Shown piece after piece: positions 11,755 to 22,900 of a stretch of 64,000 nucleotides of DNA. The stretch's first letter is position 1. Every line of letters begins with the position of its first letter. The notes under the pieces are model-generated. The model saw only the letters and a list, made by a program, of their open reading frames with translations, did not search any database and had not been told where the DNA came from. This DNA is from Biscogniauxia marginata (Eukaryota; Ascomycota; Sordariomycetes; Xylariales; Xylariaceae). The translations under genes were made by a program, and so were the position numbers. The stretch covers positions 62,001-126,000 of the forward strand of contig MU404142.1 of the NCBI GenBank assembly GCA_022695795.1, read 5' to 3'.

Positions 11755-11851
11755 TGTTCGAGCTGGGATTCGAACCCAGGACATCCAGTGTACACCTTTC
11801 AAGGGGGACGTGGTGTGAAACTGGTGTGATAAACCACTACACCACACGAAC
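11755..11851 (-). tRNA. tRNA-Val(CAC) with a 23-nt intron
   Basis: Read 5' to 3' on the minus strand. Acceptor GTTCGTG (11851-11845); D arm with A box TGGTGTAGTGG; anticodon stem CCAGT with loop TTCACA-C and anticodon CAC; a 23-nt intron at the canonical 37/38 position (11791-11813); 3' stem ACTGG; variable loop ATGTC; T arm CTGGG-TTCGAAT-CCCAG with a good B box; acceptor CTCGAAC and discriminator A. Mature length would be 74 nt before CCA. All stems pair except one acceptor position, where T6 faces T67 (CACGAAC would pair perfectly). The A and B boxes and the T-run terminator suggest a live gene, but the mismatch leaves some doubt. Confidence 0.88.
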
Positions 11852-12225
11852 TTGGAAAAAAAGTGTGAAAAGTAGGATCTGAGAAGCTACGCAACGGGAA
11901 AGCAAACATAGATGGGCAACCCAGGTCATACTGTTCTTCCCAGCAGAGAGCTAACGTCGGAGTCAACCTCTAGACCTTCAGGGAACAGAGATCCCGGGCA
12001 TATGATTTCAACAGAGAATGTTATTTCTAGATAGCAACTACACCAGATGGCTCGGTGTCAACCAGCCTGGCAGAATAAGCTATTACTTCCCTCCTTCCCC
12101 GCCTACTTGAAACGACGTGAACACTTCTGATAGAAACAAAAGATAGGTAAAACCAGACGTTATAGCTCTAACCTTGATTATAGGCAGTGTGCGGTAGCAT
12201 TCCTTGGTGACCACCATGGACGTAC
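11852..12225. other. Spacer between tRNA-Val and the small-protein gene
   Basis: No coding signal. It must include the 3' region of the minus-strand small gene ending at 12226 and the 5' flank of the tRNA. Confidence 0.5.
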
Positions 12226-12587
12226 TCATGTCTCGGCTTTCTTCTTGGATTCGCTCTTGGGCTCGGGGTCTCCTTTCTTAGGCTCGTTCTTGGAGCCAGG
12301 CTCGTTCTCGTAATCACCCCCCTGCTTCTCGTACTCCTTCGCAAGCTTGTTTGCCTATACACTTACAATTAGCCCTCGATGTAACGATACTGAGGTCAGC
12401 TAAACGGTGTCATTCCATACCTTCCATGCGGACCACTGTCCCTGGCCAGCTCCGGATTTGTTTGGTTCTTGCTTAATCTCTGTTCCGCTCAGCCTCTTGG
12501 TCTGACATGAGCCATCTAGGCATGCTTACCCTCTTTTATCTGCTCCCGGAGTTCGGGATCGGTGGGTTTCCCCTTGGAAGAAGTCAT
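12226..12587 (-). CDS. Small conserved-looking fungal protein, 81 aa, two introns
   Basis: Exons are 12530-12587, 12421-12479 and 12226-12354; introns are 50 and 66 nt with GTAAGC/GTATGG donors and CAG/TAG acceptors, the first with a GCTGAG branch-like element. The phases join cleanly: ..ELREQIKE, E, IKQEPNKSGAGQGQWSAWK, ANKLAKEYEKQGGDYENEPG.., ending KKKAET. The protein is very hydrophilic, with a central QGQWSAWKANKLAKEYEKQGGDYEN block and a Lys/Glu/Pro-rich tail. It has no signal peptide or membrane segment. I believe similar short proteins with PTDPELRE and GQWSAWKA blocks occur in other Pezizomycotina, but I know no function. It is easily missed because each exon is under 130 nt. The start is the first ATG in frame. 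Confidence 0.78.
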
Positions 12588-13989
12588 TTCTTTAGTTGTA
12601 GAAGTAGATGTGGACACACGTTGGGGATTGAAGTTTAGGCAAGCGAGAGCGAACCGGTAATACGTCCCGTTTAAGCGTGGCCGGATGACTTGATGGATGG
12701 ATATCTCCCTTGAATTCTTATACATATTCCTTTTCGGTCCTACGACTTTGAATCATCGGTCGATGACGAACGGTATCCGTGGAGCGAACGCATCGTTCCC
12801 ATACTCCAAGGTGTCCATTCTTGCATCTAGGTGGGTATGTAATTAAAACAAAGAGACCGGCTCTTGACTTACTAGCGGGAGGAAAGGCCGTGGCTCATCC
12901 ATTACATCACCACTTGGTGAATGGCCTTTCATGGTACCAGGCTTCGGCTTAACTAGCAACTGCGAAAGACTAGCGCGGGAGGTAAGGGGGCCTCTATATT
13001 AGTTTAGGTCAATATGGCTGGATACAAGTTAGCTTCTTATGCGAGACATTTAATTCCTTATACAGGTAGTATGTGCACACAATTGAGTGACTGTGATTGA
13101 TATGGGGGAAGACATGATACAACCATTTCCTATAATGATTACCTAAATTAGAGGCATACAGGGTGTGGATAATCGTCCCTGTTAGGTGTTTTCCGTGAGC
13201 TACTTGCCCTCCAAGAGGGGGGGCAAATAGTAGTTAGCTTTGATGTACGAGGAATATCGTCAACATTTTATAGCATGTGAGAATCTTAGTGAGATTCATT
13301 CTAAAATTGAATGATTTGTACATTTTATATTCCAACTATCCACCTTCTTGCCTGGCGGAAGATAAATGTTCTTTTAAAATCCTTATTTTATCGACACCGA
13401 GACACTAGGAAGTCCCCTTTTTACTTGTGACCCCTTTTCTCAACAATGGTATCGAAGATAGGTACTAGAAAATTATTACGACTTTCAAACAGTCTGAGCA
13501 ACATTTATATTTAATCAGTTATTCAAGTACGAGATACTTTGAACCTTATCAAGATCTTAGCCTACTATCATGCGTTATAGCGATGAGAGCAAAGAACACA
13601 ATGGTGCTCGGGAGACAAGGGGAGAATTTGGGTGTAGAGCGACCGTCTATTGTAGCACCTATCAGAATGCCTTACTATCTACCATTCTCGCCCAAATGCA
13701 GGTAGCACGTGGACGGTACGGAATACGAGAACTAGAGCCCCAATAACAGATGTCGAATTCACGAATAACTGTACGGCATAAGTAGGTGTAGCCTCAATAT
13801 TGAGGAATAGTGTATTCGCCAGAAAGCGGTTCAGCAAAGTAGCTCGTCCGGATCTATTTATGTGTATTTCGCCATGGGGAAGCCTTGATCACTACAGGCG
13901 ATCGCCAAAAATTGCATAGTCATGCATAATATCGCCTCTCTAGAAGCAAGAAGGGGGGAAAGGGGCTACAGGCTCCGATGTCACTTGGG
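12588..13989. other. 1.4-kb spacer, AT-rich in its middle
   Basis: No credible ORF. The part near 13250-13560 is clearly AT-rich compared with the flanks. It should contain the promoter of the small gene (start 12587) and the terminator of the vWA-Hint gene (stop 13990). Confidence 0.5.
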
Positions 13990-16335
13990 TCATTTTTTGA
14001 ATCCGTGTACTAAACCATCCACTTCCCTTTTCTCCACTCCATAGCACGTTGCAACACCATTATCCTCTACCCCCAGCTTCTCAACCTCCTCCTTCACTCG
14101 CTGGTAATCTCCAAAGAAAGGATGCGCCCGCCGGTCCATGCCGTCCATTAAGCCATGACCTAGAGTGACTCCCCAGACCCCACCAACTCTCACAGCATGA
14201 GCGTCGACGTTTGAATCCTGCTCCAATAACACCGAGTAGATGTGTCCGGTATAGGATACTGTCCCCTCGGTGACATCGTTAGGGAATACCCAGGCAGCAT
14301 CGTTATCGGTGCGTATGGGGTGCCAGTCGGTAACCAGGAGATCGCTAACCTTGCACAAATTTCCGTTGAACCTCGTCTGCAGCACCGCATAAACACATCT
14401 AGCCCCTTTTGGCGTCTGGACACGCGCGCCCTTCCGAAGCTCGCATAAAGGGACTTTACGGCGGTCTGCGAGCTCGATTTCGCTTAATCCTGCGAAGCAG
14501 GGGTTGCTTGACCTGTTGTACGATTTCATGGAGAATTTGCCCTGGCTGGCGTATCTCGACGTGGCGGTATAGCTAGGCGTTGGTGGGGGGAGCTTGTCGA
14601 ATGCCTCGTTTAGGATGTCTCTACACTTGGTGAAGAATAGGTTGTCGTTATACATCTGCGGGCCTGGGTCCTTGAAAGAGTTGCACCTGAGAGAGAGTTC
14701 ACGGGTTAGCAATTGTGTGTCCCACAGGAGTATATCAAGGCAGTTTACAATTGCTTTGCGTGGGCATTCCATAAGCTGAGGAAATAATGACAACCCCATT
14801 TCCTGAAGTACGCCCCCGTCGACAGCGCTATGCTGACCTGCCCAGCTGGCGGGCTACCAGCAATGTCCTCCATTATTGACCGATTGCACGGGTCACTATA
14901 ATCCCGAGATGGTATGCTATTCAGGAGCCCTAGAAGGGCCGCCTTGCTGTCATCTAGATTGATCTCTGGGTTCGACCTGTACTCGCCAGCCTGGGTCAGT
15001 GGAGAAAATGACGACAGGAATTTACAGAGCATCGACCGGCTTTGGTGATAGGCCACCACATCCATGGGAAGATGAGAGCTTCCTAGCAAGTTCTGTTTAA
15101 CAAAAACATTGTATTGCGGGGCTCGCATCCGCGACCATGATAGTTTTGCTCTGAGGACTAGCGCGTCGTCCGAGATATCGAACGAGTCCTTCGCGCTGTT
15201 GGCGTGGGTATTCTTTAGGTATATGTCTCGAGACTGTCCGTATTGCAGGTTTCCGAGGTTGATGGTAAGTTTCTCGCAGCCTAGCTGGTTTTCCACCCGA
15301 TCCCCAATAGATTGGCCGACTGCTGGCCTTAAGGTCACGAACGCTGGACTTGTAATTTCGATAGAGCATCTCGTCGCATACGTGGATTGAAGATGTGCTA
15401 CAGAATGGATAAACACAGTTCCCTACTTCCGCTTAGTACTAGGAAGGGGTAAACATGAAGTAAGAGGGAGCCTTACGATCATACCAGCGTCGGGAATGAA
15501 GGAATAGTTGCCGCCGCCGATCTCAGCAATGGATTTCAGTAGTCCTGATTCAAGGTTGTATCCAAAACCAAAAGTGTGAATGGTGGCCCGAAGTATTTCC
15601 AAAGATTGTATACTCGGGATATAACCTATGTCGGGAGCTCTACATAACTTGTTAGTAGGAACTATATATATGAGAGCGTCTTTACCCACCCATGATTAGG
15701 TTGTCCATCGGTAAGAACCATTACCGCTGGTACGCTGCCGTTGTCAGTATTGCCCTTGAAGAGCTCCAGTCCTCTCCGTATCCCATGCCATAGATTTGTT
15801 TGCCCATCGGCCTCCATCTGCTTGATCCTATCGGTGGCCAATTTCTTGTTTTGTTTTGTCATTGGAATCAGCTCTTGGATTATCTATGTTCATGGTCAGC
15901 CTGTGTGTATCAATTTTAGTGCTCCGTGATCAGAAATACCATTGCCTCATTGCTAAACGTAGCGACACCGAGCCTGTCGCCTTCATCGAGCGTCTCTATA
16001 ATAGTGCGAGCAGCATGCTTAGTCAAGTCCAAGACTGACAGGCCGAAATTTTCTCGGGAGATGTTGCCTTGATCGTCATTCATCGGCGCAGGAGCCATTC
16101 CGAGCATACTCCCCGACACATCGATCACCAGAACGATATCACACGGCACGTGACCTATATTCGTCTCTGTTGGCGATTTAGCAGGTTGAACTTGTACAAT
16201 GACACCATCGTCAAGTGAATGAATAGTCAGAACGGGATCTTCTGTCTCGGGCGTTGACGGTGCTAGTGTTGAGGAGGAGTCGATCGATCTGACGTCAACT
16301 TCATCCTCCCTCGTCCGTATGGCCAACGGCGGCAT
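13990..16335 (-). CDS. von Willebrand factor A protein with C-terminal Hint (Vint) domain
   Basis: Exons are 15940-16335, 15690-15883, 15477-15639, 14749-15422 and 13990-14686 (707 aa); introns are 56, 50, 54 and 62 nt. The phases join into known motifs, e.g. QPNHG-APDIGYIPS and HAKQL-CNSFKDPGP. A vWA domain starts near residue 60 with a complete MIDAS (DIVLVIDVSGSM, later VLTDGQPN). A middle region matches my memory of the Vwaint linker (YFRKWGCHYFLSLWNAHAKQ). The C-terminal part, about residue 541 on, is a Hint fold: NPCFAGLSEIELADRRKVPL with the position-1 Cys, VTDWHPI, YTGHIYSVLLEQDSNVDAHA and VGGVWGVTLGHGL. Hint domains can self-cleave; whether this one does is unknown. A spliced start is possible: a 52-nt intron (16354-16405, branch TACTAAT) would join an ATG at 16406-16408 and add MVLLPSS. 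Confidence 0.9.
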
Positions 16336-16408
16336 ACTTGAAGGTAAAAGAACCTGTACATATTAGTAATGAATAGTTAGGGAGCACACATTCTCATAAC
16401 CGTACCAT

Positions 16409-19400
16409 TTCTGTTCGTGGTTTCTTCGTTTGATTCGGAGTCGGAGTCTAGATGTTAGTTAATCTTGAAAGGAAAACCAAATATTAAATATAATTAAGAG
16501 AATAAATATAAAAACAAGGAAACTTAGGATAGCCGGCTCAGCTTGCATTATTTATGGGCTCAACAGGCACCAAAGTTTGCTTGCCCTTAGGAACAAGCGT
16601 CGTAATCAAATTCTCTATTGACGGTCTACGTTTGTTTCATTCCTTCGCCACAAGATACTTAGAAACTTAGCGAAACGTCCACATCAGCTGTGTAGACACA
16701 GAGTAGGTACCTACCTAAGGCAATACGGAAATTCCGGGACGAAGAGTCGAAGCTCGGGCACTCTAATTACGGTATTAGTTTCACAGTCGGAAGGTAGATA
16801 TCAGGTCTTAGTCTAGGAGCAAATCCACTAGGTTAGGCATATAATGGTGTCCTCAGAGGGTCTTGGATCAAGCTATACCGGTACTAATAGTACCAGGTCG
16901 AAGCTTCTGCATGCTTAGTTGTAAAGGCTGAGATCCAGGCAAGTCACTGACATTGAAAACGGGACCCAAAAAGAGCAGATTTGGTATTAACTTGCGGTTC
17001 TCCCTTCTTTTCTCCCTTGCTCTCCCTTCTCCCTTTTTTTTTTCTTTACATGCCTGTTAATTCAGTGGACTGAACCACAATACTTAAGAAGCATAAACAA
17101 TCATGTTCAAACATCGAAGAGAAAGATATCCCACACAAATACACGGGAATCAGCAAATAAGGAGCACAAAAAAAGTCACAAACAAAATTCTCAGGCCGTG
17201 TGATACACGGGTTAGTGCAAGTTGGACGTTCTTGGAATCAGCCGGCACCGTGATTGGCCTTTTTGTTTGTGGCGCAGTCAAGCTCCTTGCATCCCGCCGT
17301 CAGCTAGTGTGGAGGATCATCGCCATCGCGACACAGCTGCCTCAGCTTCCTCAGGTATGACAGATAAGTCGAGAGCCTAATCAGTAGTTTACAGGTTTAA
17401 AATCAACTAGATCATTTAGACCATGTATCGTCGGATCCATGACACTTTATATGAGCTACCTAGGCAACTCAGCCTCGTGATAGCGTTAGCCTTCGGTCCG
17501 ACACTTCAAGTTGTGTATTAAACATGAGGTTACCTAAGGTTTGTGAGATTTTATACACTTGCTACATAATCACTTACATAGAGGTGGGTCACGAGCAACA
17601 GAAGTGTACATGTACAAACTAATAGTCGGGGGCTCTGCGGAACCAATGGAGGTTATGCCTTTTTTTTCTTTTCCCTTCCCCCCCCCCCCTTTTTTTTTCC
17701 CTTTTCTTTTCTTTTTACTCATTCCAGAAAATCCTTATAGTCAAAATCCACATCAAGACTTAATATTTAAAAAGGACGAACTCTAACACGATGTATTCAA
17801 ATACATTGGCTAACAAATAAGACTTATTTTTAGACACGAGTTTATCTACATAAGATAGGACCTAGTGTCAGGATGCCCAGATTTATACCACCAAGAGTTG
17901 CGGTGTGGGATACAAGGCGGGTATATGTGGCCTGTTAAATTAAAGAGGTGCTTTTATACGCAAGAGGTACAGCTCCCTAGGTAGATAGCCGTCGTTCTAG
18001 TTCCTTTCGCACTAATTACGTTAGTCTTATCTATTGAGTGTCAAGTGCGTAAGCTCTTGAAACTGTTTAGATTAAAGTATAACTTGTAAATGTTCACTTT
18101 ATAATATAGCCATCTTATATATCTTGTTATTCTAGAAACTTGCCCACTACCTATATATTTTTATCTCACGGACTTAAACCGGCTATTATGTTTCCCAGAG
18201 CCTAAAAGTTCGTGCTTTTTATTATAACGTAATATTTTGTTAATATGTTAAATTGAATAGAAAGTTTAATAATTCATTATATGAAGAGTTTTTATTATGT
18301 GGTATTTTGTATCATTCCATTGTATAAGTACTTAATAGTTTTGCCGCGGTCTCTTTCGTATTTCAAGTTAATATAAAAGAATAAAACAGGAGCTTTAAAC
18401 CAAAGTCTTAGTAGATCTTGCTAGCCTGGGCCTGCCCATTCGAAATTCTAGGCCATTAAATTCATTTTAAAAACAATTATATAGTGCCTTGCAAGGTATG
18501 CGAAACATGTCAGATAGGAAATAATATGAGCAAAGGGTCGACCTAAAACTTCAAGTGTTCAAGGTGAAAGTTTAAGTCGTTGTAACGGAAATCCCGCAGG
18601 ACTCTTGGATATGACCAGGCTAACCTAAGTTGGTTCCTTACTCTAGTTGGCATTTTGTCTAATTTCTTCTATTTTTTTTTAATAACACGTATGTAAGAGT
18701 AGAGATCTTGTAAGTTTGCCGATAGCGTAGAGGTCATGGAGGACGTTGAGTTTGAGAACCAAACCCAGATCGTTCTATGATACGTGCCAAAGACCATTTA
18801 TATGTAGATGTCGGTAACAACTGATCCGTAGGCCAACCTATGTTAGTTTGTGTATATATAGTTCAATAGTGTAGCGAGATCATATACATATAGCCACCTA
18901 CTTGAGCGCAAGAGATATGGAGGGTCTACGCTAGGTCTAATTTATGGCTAATTCCAAGTCCCGATTCAGTGTCTTAGTGATAAAAAAAACTTTGTACATA
19001 ATAGTATAGAACCTGAGATTGTTTATCATCCCTTGAAGACGAGAGAAGAAGGGCTAACCGGATACGAAGCACGCTCTTATACGGACCCTGATTTCCCATG
19101 GCTATGTCTCTTCTGTACAACCCACATATATAATTCATTATTTGGAGCCACAACATGATTCTTATAGTATAGATAGAAATGCTGTGGTCCAATATGTCAT
19201 TTTCAAACCCATATGGATGAATAGCAAATAGATATAGGTCTCTTAGGGCATACTATAGTTCCCACACGGAAGTAGATGCAATGGGGCTGATGGCTTGGAA
19301 TGGTTTGGAGGTCGGAGATCATGGATACCGTCTCTTTCATCATACACTAGTTTTCTCCCTCTTTCTGTTAAGATCTCCTTATGGAGCGGTGCTTAGAATT

Positions 19401-19854
19401 AGGGGCGTATTAAGCATACATCACGATAGGTGGGATCACAGCCGTGCTGGGCTTGCGCCGAATTACAATATCCATACAAACTACATTTCCCAGTATAACG
19501 TGTACCGTTCTTCTAATCGATTTTCCAGCCACTTGTATAACTTGTACGAAGACCTTGGGTTTTGTTCCTCGTTCCAACCGCTCAGGAAGACCAGACCAAA
19601 TCCAACCCAACCCACCCAACCCAGCAACATAGGAGAATAAAACCATACAGCCGTACATTTCTTCAATAATTTCCAGTCGTAGATCAGCCCTTCTCGCACA
19701 TTAAGAAGGCCCTGAAAACATATTTCGTACAGATGGCGCAGACAACCTCACAACTATACCCCGCTAGTTTCTTGGAGCTACAACTTGGTTAGACGGGACT
19801 CTCCTAAAAGACAATTCGTAGACGTACCTCTCCGGGAGGCTGCATATCTACAGC
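16409..19854. other. 3.4-kb non-coding stretch, AT-rich, with a long polypyrimidine tract
   Basis: I found no gene. An exact TAGGTACCTA lies at 16704-16713 and a 15-bp palindrome (GGTACTAATAGTACC) at 16880-16894. A run of 59 pyrimidines without a purine covers 17658-17716 and includes a C-run. From about 17740 to 18480 the sequence is strongly A+T-rich with many TA steps, which could be an old RIP-mutated repeat, but no transposon protein is readable. Confidence 0.5.
17658..17716 (+). repeat. 59-nt uninterrupted polypyrimidine tract (T/C)
   Basis: Only T and C on the plus strand, with an uninterrupted C-run in the middle flanked by T-runs. Such tracts can form triplex DNA and are prone to assembly error. 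There is no nearby gene whose leader it could be. Confidence 0.8.
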
Positions 19855-19950
19855 TCAGAGACATTTACCGCATTCCTTGTGCTTGCACCACGTGCAGCTT
19901 GTGCTGATGGCAAAGGTACCTCCGCACTGGCAGCAGTAAGTTGGGTGCAT
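19855..19950 (-). CDS. Candidate 31-aa cysteine-rich zinc-ribbon-like microprotein
   Basis: ATG at 19948-19950 and TGA at 19855-19857. The first half contains YCCQCGGTF and the second half CTWCKHKECGKCL. Seven Cys and one central His in 31 residues follow the order CC-x2-C ... C-x2-C-x-H-x2-C-x2-C, with the spacing expected for a treble-clef or ribbon zinc site. I recall short fungal proteins with a similar pattern (YYCCQCG ... C.C.H..C..C) but cannot name a family. A TAA lies in frame five codons upstream, so this ATG is the first, and position -3 is A. It stands alone in a 12-kb gene-poor stretch. It could be the last exon of a longer spliced gene, or chance; chance is less likely given the ordered Cys pairs. 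Confidence 0.5.
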   Translation of the reverse strand: MHPTYCCQCGGTFAISTSCTWCKHKECGKCL

Positions 19951-22900
19951 GATTGAATGGTTTTAGTTGGTTATGAGTGAAGCTGTTGATAATGGTATAA
20001 AGCAGTGTAGTGTGATGACGACGGTGGCGGTGGTAGTGGGCACAGATAGTTTCTCTGTTGTTGTGAGAGAACAAGTCCGTCAAGGGAGGCGAGCAAAGCT
20101 GAACGGGTGGATATCGTCTTTTAAGATTATAGAAAATGGGTCAGGAGGGAGGTCGGATAGTTCAAGACCATTGCGTATTCTTGCCACCGGATTGTGGGCG
20201 CTCATCAGTTTTTATATCCCTCAACCCGAGTTGTTGTTACTCCTCCTTTCGGCTCCTCCTCTTCTTCATCGTCCTCCGCTTCCTCCGATTGCTTGGGGCT
20301 AGTATCACCTTAAACCCTATTCGCATGTAGCATGCCTAATAGGACTCTTAACTTTTTCTTCTCTTCCTTGCTTGAACGATAATCGCCCACCCACATCACA
20401 CCCAACCAACGGATCAGGGTCCTGCAAGGCTTCTCCACGGCGCAGCGCCCTGCAGTCATGCCCAGACATGGACGAGCTACCCCGCATTAAGGGGAGATCG
20501 TGTAGGACATGGAGGCGAATCACAGCTGCAGTATAACTCAAGATGGCGTCTGAACGGTTGAGGCTTGGGAGCACTAACTCGTCACGATCACACAGGAACT
20601 TGGCCGCTTTCGTCTCTGCCTCTCATCCCACGCTCTGAGCGACGGGGCCGAGCTGAGATAGCTAATCTACTGGCTGGTTTGTTTTCTATTAGCCTATGGC
20701 TATACATAATCCTAAAACAACACCCATCGAACTGACGCCTTGTACGATTTTCGATGGTTCGGGTGGCAACAGAACGAACATGCTCTCTTGTTTCTGTCTT
20801 TATTGCCTTCTCTTCTTTTCTTTTCGTTACTACCAATGCCGCAGAAGACTGAGATAATGAGTCACACCGGCTTTGATGGTAAATAGAGTTATCACGATGG
20901 CGATCAATTTCGATAGCTCGTTCGTTAGATGGTCCTAGCAATCTATGTGAACCAAATAAATGAATGAAATGTCTGGGCTCGAGGTGGGAACGCTAGCTGG
21001 ACAGTGGAGACCTCAAGGACGTTTTGGGCAGACAACAGACAAGAACAGCATAAACCAACTCTCCAGTGATCATGCCATTTTTGATACTTTCCCGGTGGGC
21101 ATATCGTGGAGTTGATACTGTCGTCGAGTAAGGCTCAACACCAGGTATGAGATGCTCCCCCCTCCTCCCGTCGTGATGCCACAATATTACCATTATTTCA
21201 GCGGCCTTCATATGCAGTCGGTAGTCTGGTGCGGGTTTCATTATCGGTCATATGACATAAATCACCACGGCATACCGATTTTGGATGTGCCATCCCCAAC
21301 CGTGCGCTCTCTGGCACGGCCGATCCCTTTCAGGACCCCACGCCCATGCCTCCTGCTAGAGATGAGATTCAAAATCGAGGTATGTATGCAAATATGTATG
21401 CATACACATCTCAAGTTGGCACCCGTAGCGGGTGGCGGACGCGCATCTCTAGTCGCATGTGGGGGAGAGACAACTTGTTCTCATTTGGGTCTGGTCTCGC
21501 CCTTCTTGGCCCCAACTGGAGTTCACCTAGTGGTCGTGGGCGGGATTGCTAATGCGTACTTTATTGTTTCTTGCAATTGGATACATGATTATGGTACGAT
21601 ACGTAGGTTTGAGGTTCGAAGGAGGGGACTGCCGCCTCGGATGCTACCTCCGCCATCGCGACCGGCCGAGAGATCCGGAAATCGGAGGCATCCCGCGGGC
21701 GCACACATCCTCTTCGTTCTTTAGGCGGCCTTTTAAGCATCGTTGTAAGGTAAGGGAAAATACATGATGAATGCTGAGTGATATCTTCTAGTCTACCTGC
21801 GGCGAAATAGTTGTGTCTATCACGTAGTGGAATAGAATATAGAGCAGCAAAATGGCTTGCTTAATTAGACTCTGAATCCAAAAAGCTATGCTATGTGAGT
21901 GCATAAGGTCATTATTATCCTATACAGCGTTAAGGCTGCCAATACCTCCCAGCAAACTAGGCGAACCAAGATCACCGTTAAACCTTCTCGATTTTTCGTG
22001 GCGAGGGGTGTTCCTAGTAAACGACGATGGGATTGATATATCGTTAACAGATTGCTTCCCCTCGTGCATGGAAGGTCCCTGTTTGATTCATCTCCGCAGT
22101 TGCAAGGAGGGTACGGCTTGGGGAATCCAAGCGAAGATCTTGCCAGTGACAGCATCACAGATTTAGAGAGTAGGTATTGGAACGAAATTAACAAATCATC
22201 GCTTCAGCTTATATAGTGCCTATTTCTCGCAAACTGCCCTCCTAGTATGTAAACCGCCTTATTTAGGTCACCTTAGGAGGTATGTTAGGTGTAGAACATG
22301 TATGCGGATATCTCCCGAACAGCCCGACATTGAGCGATGGCAACAATCAAAGATATTTCAATAGCGTGAAGGACGATCTTGTACACACGTGCCCGTGGTC
22401 GAGTATCTATCCATCAGCCTCATTTGTTGACACTTGTTGATAATCCTTCCGCGCCTTTTTTTCTCCCCCCTCCCTTTCCTTATCGGTCTGCTTCTCGATC
22501 GCGATCAAGACTGCAGCTCACAATTGGCATGTATAGATAGTGTGAGCATGATCAACGCGTATCGACACGAGGAAGGAAGATCTGTCAAAGAGGTAATTTA
22601 AAGAAAATATGTCACAGCGACCTTCCGGCTCTGTGGCCCTTGCAGAGCGGAAGATACTGTTCAATAGCAGAGCCTCATCTGTCATTATCCGGGGTCGCAA
22701 ACATTCTTCTGGCTGTATTGTTCAGTAGGAATGTCTCTGCTATCATTTGTTGATGCCTTTTTTAATTATTCGTCATAGATTCCGCTGCTATTATGAGCTC
22801 CTAAGACTGTTTGATCTGCTTTAATGAGCCGGCCCCATGAGGTGGATCATGGCATTTTTCGGATCATTCGCAATGCCTGCGCGGCATACCTAGTAGAGAG

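Noticed and set aside
16880..16894. Isolated 15-bp palindrome GGTACTAATAGTACC
   Set aside because: A single copy was seen. It probably belongs to the same GGTAC-rich background as the dispersed motif, so it is not reported as a separate system.
21152..21724. 190-codon plus-strand open frame
   Set aside because: Mixed composition with His/Cys/Met scatter, no recognisable motif and no plausible splice partners.
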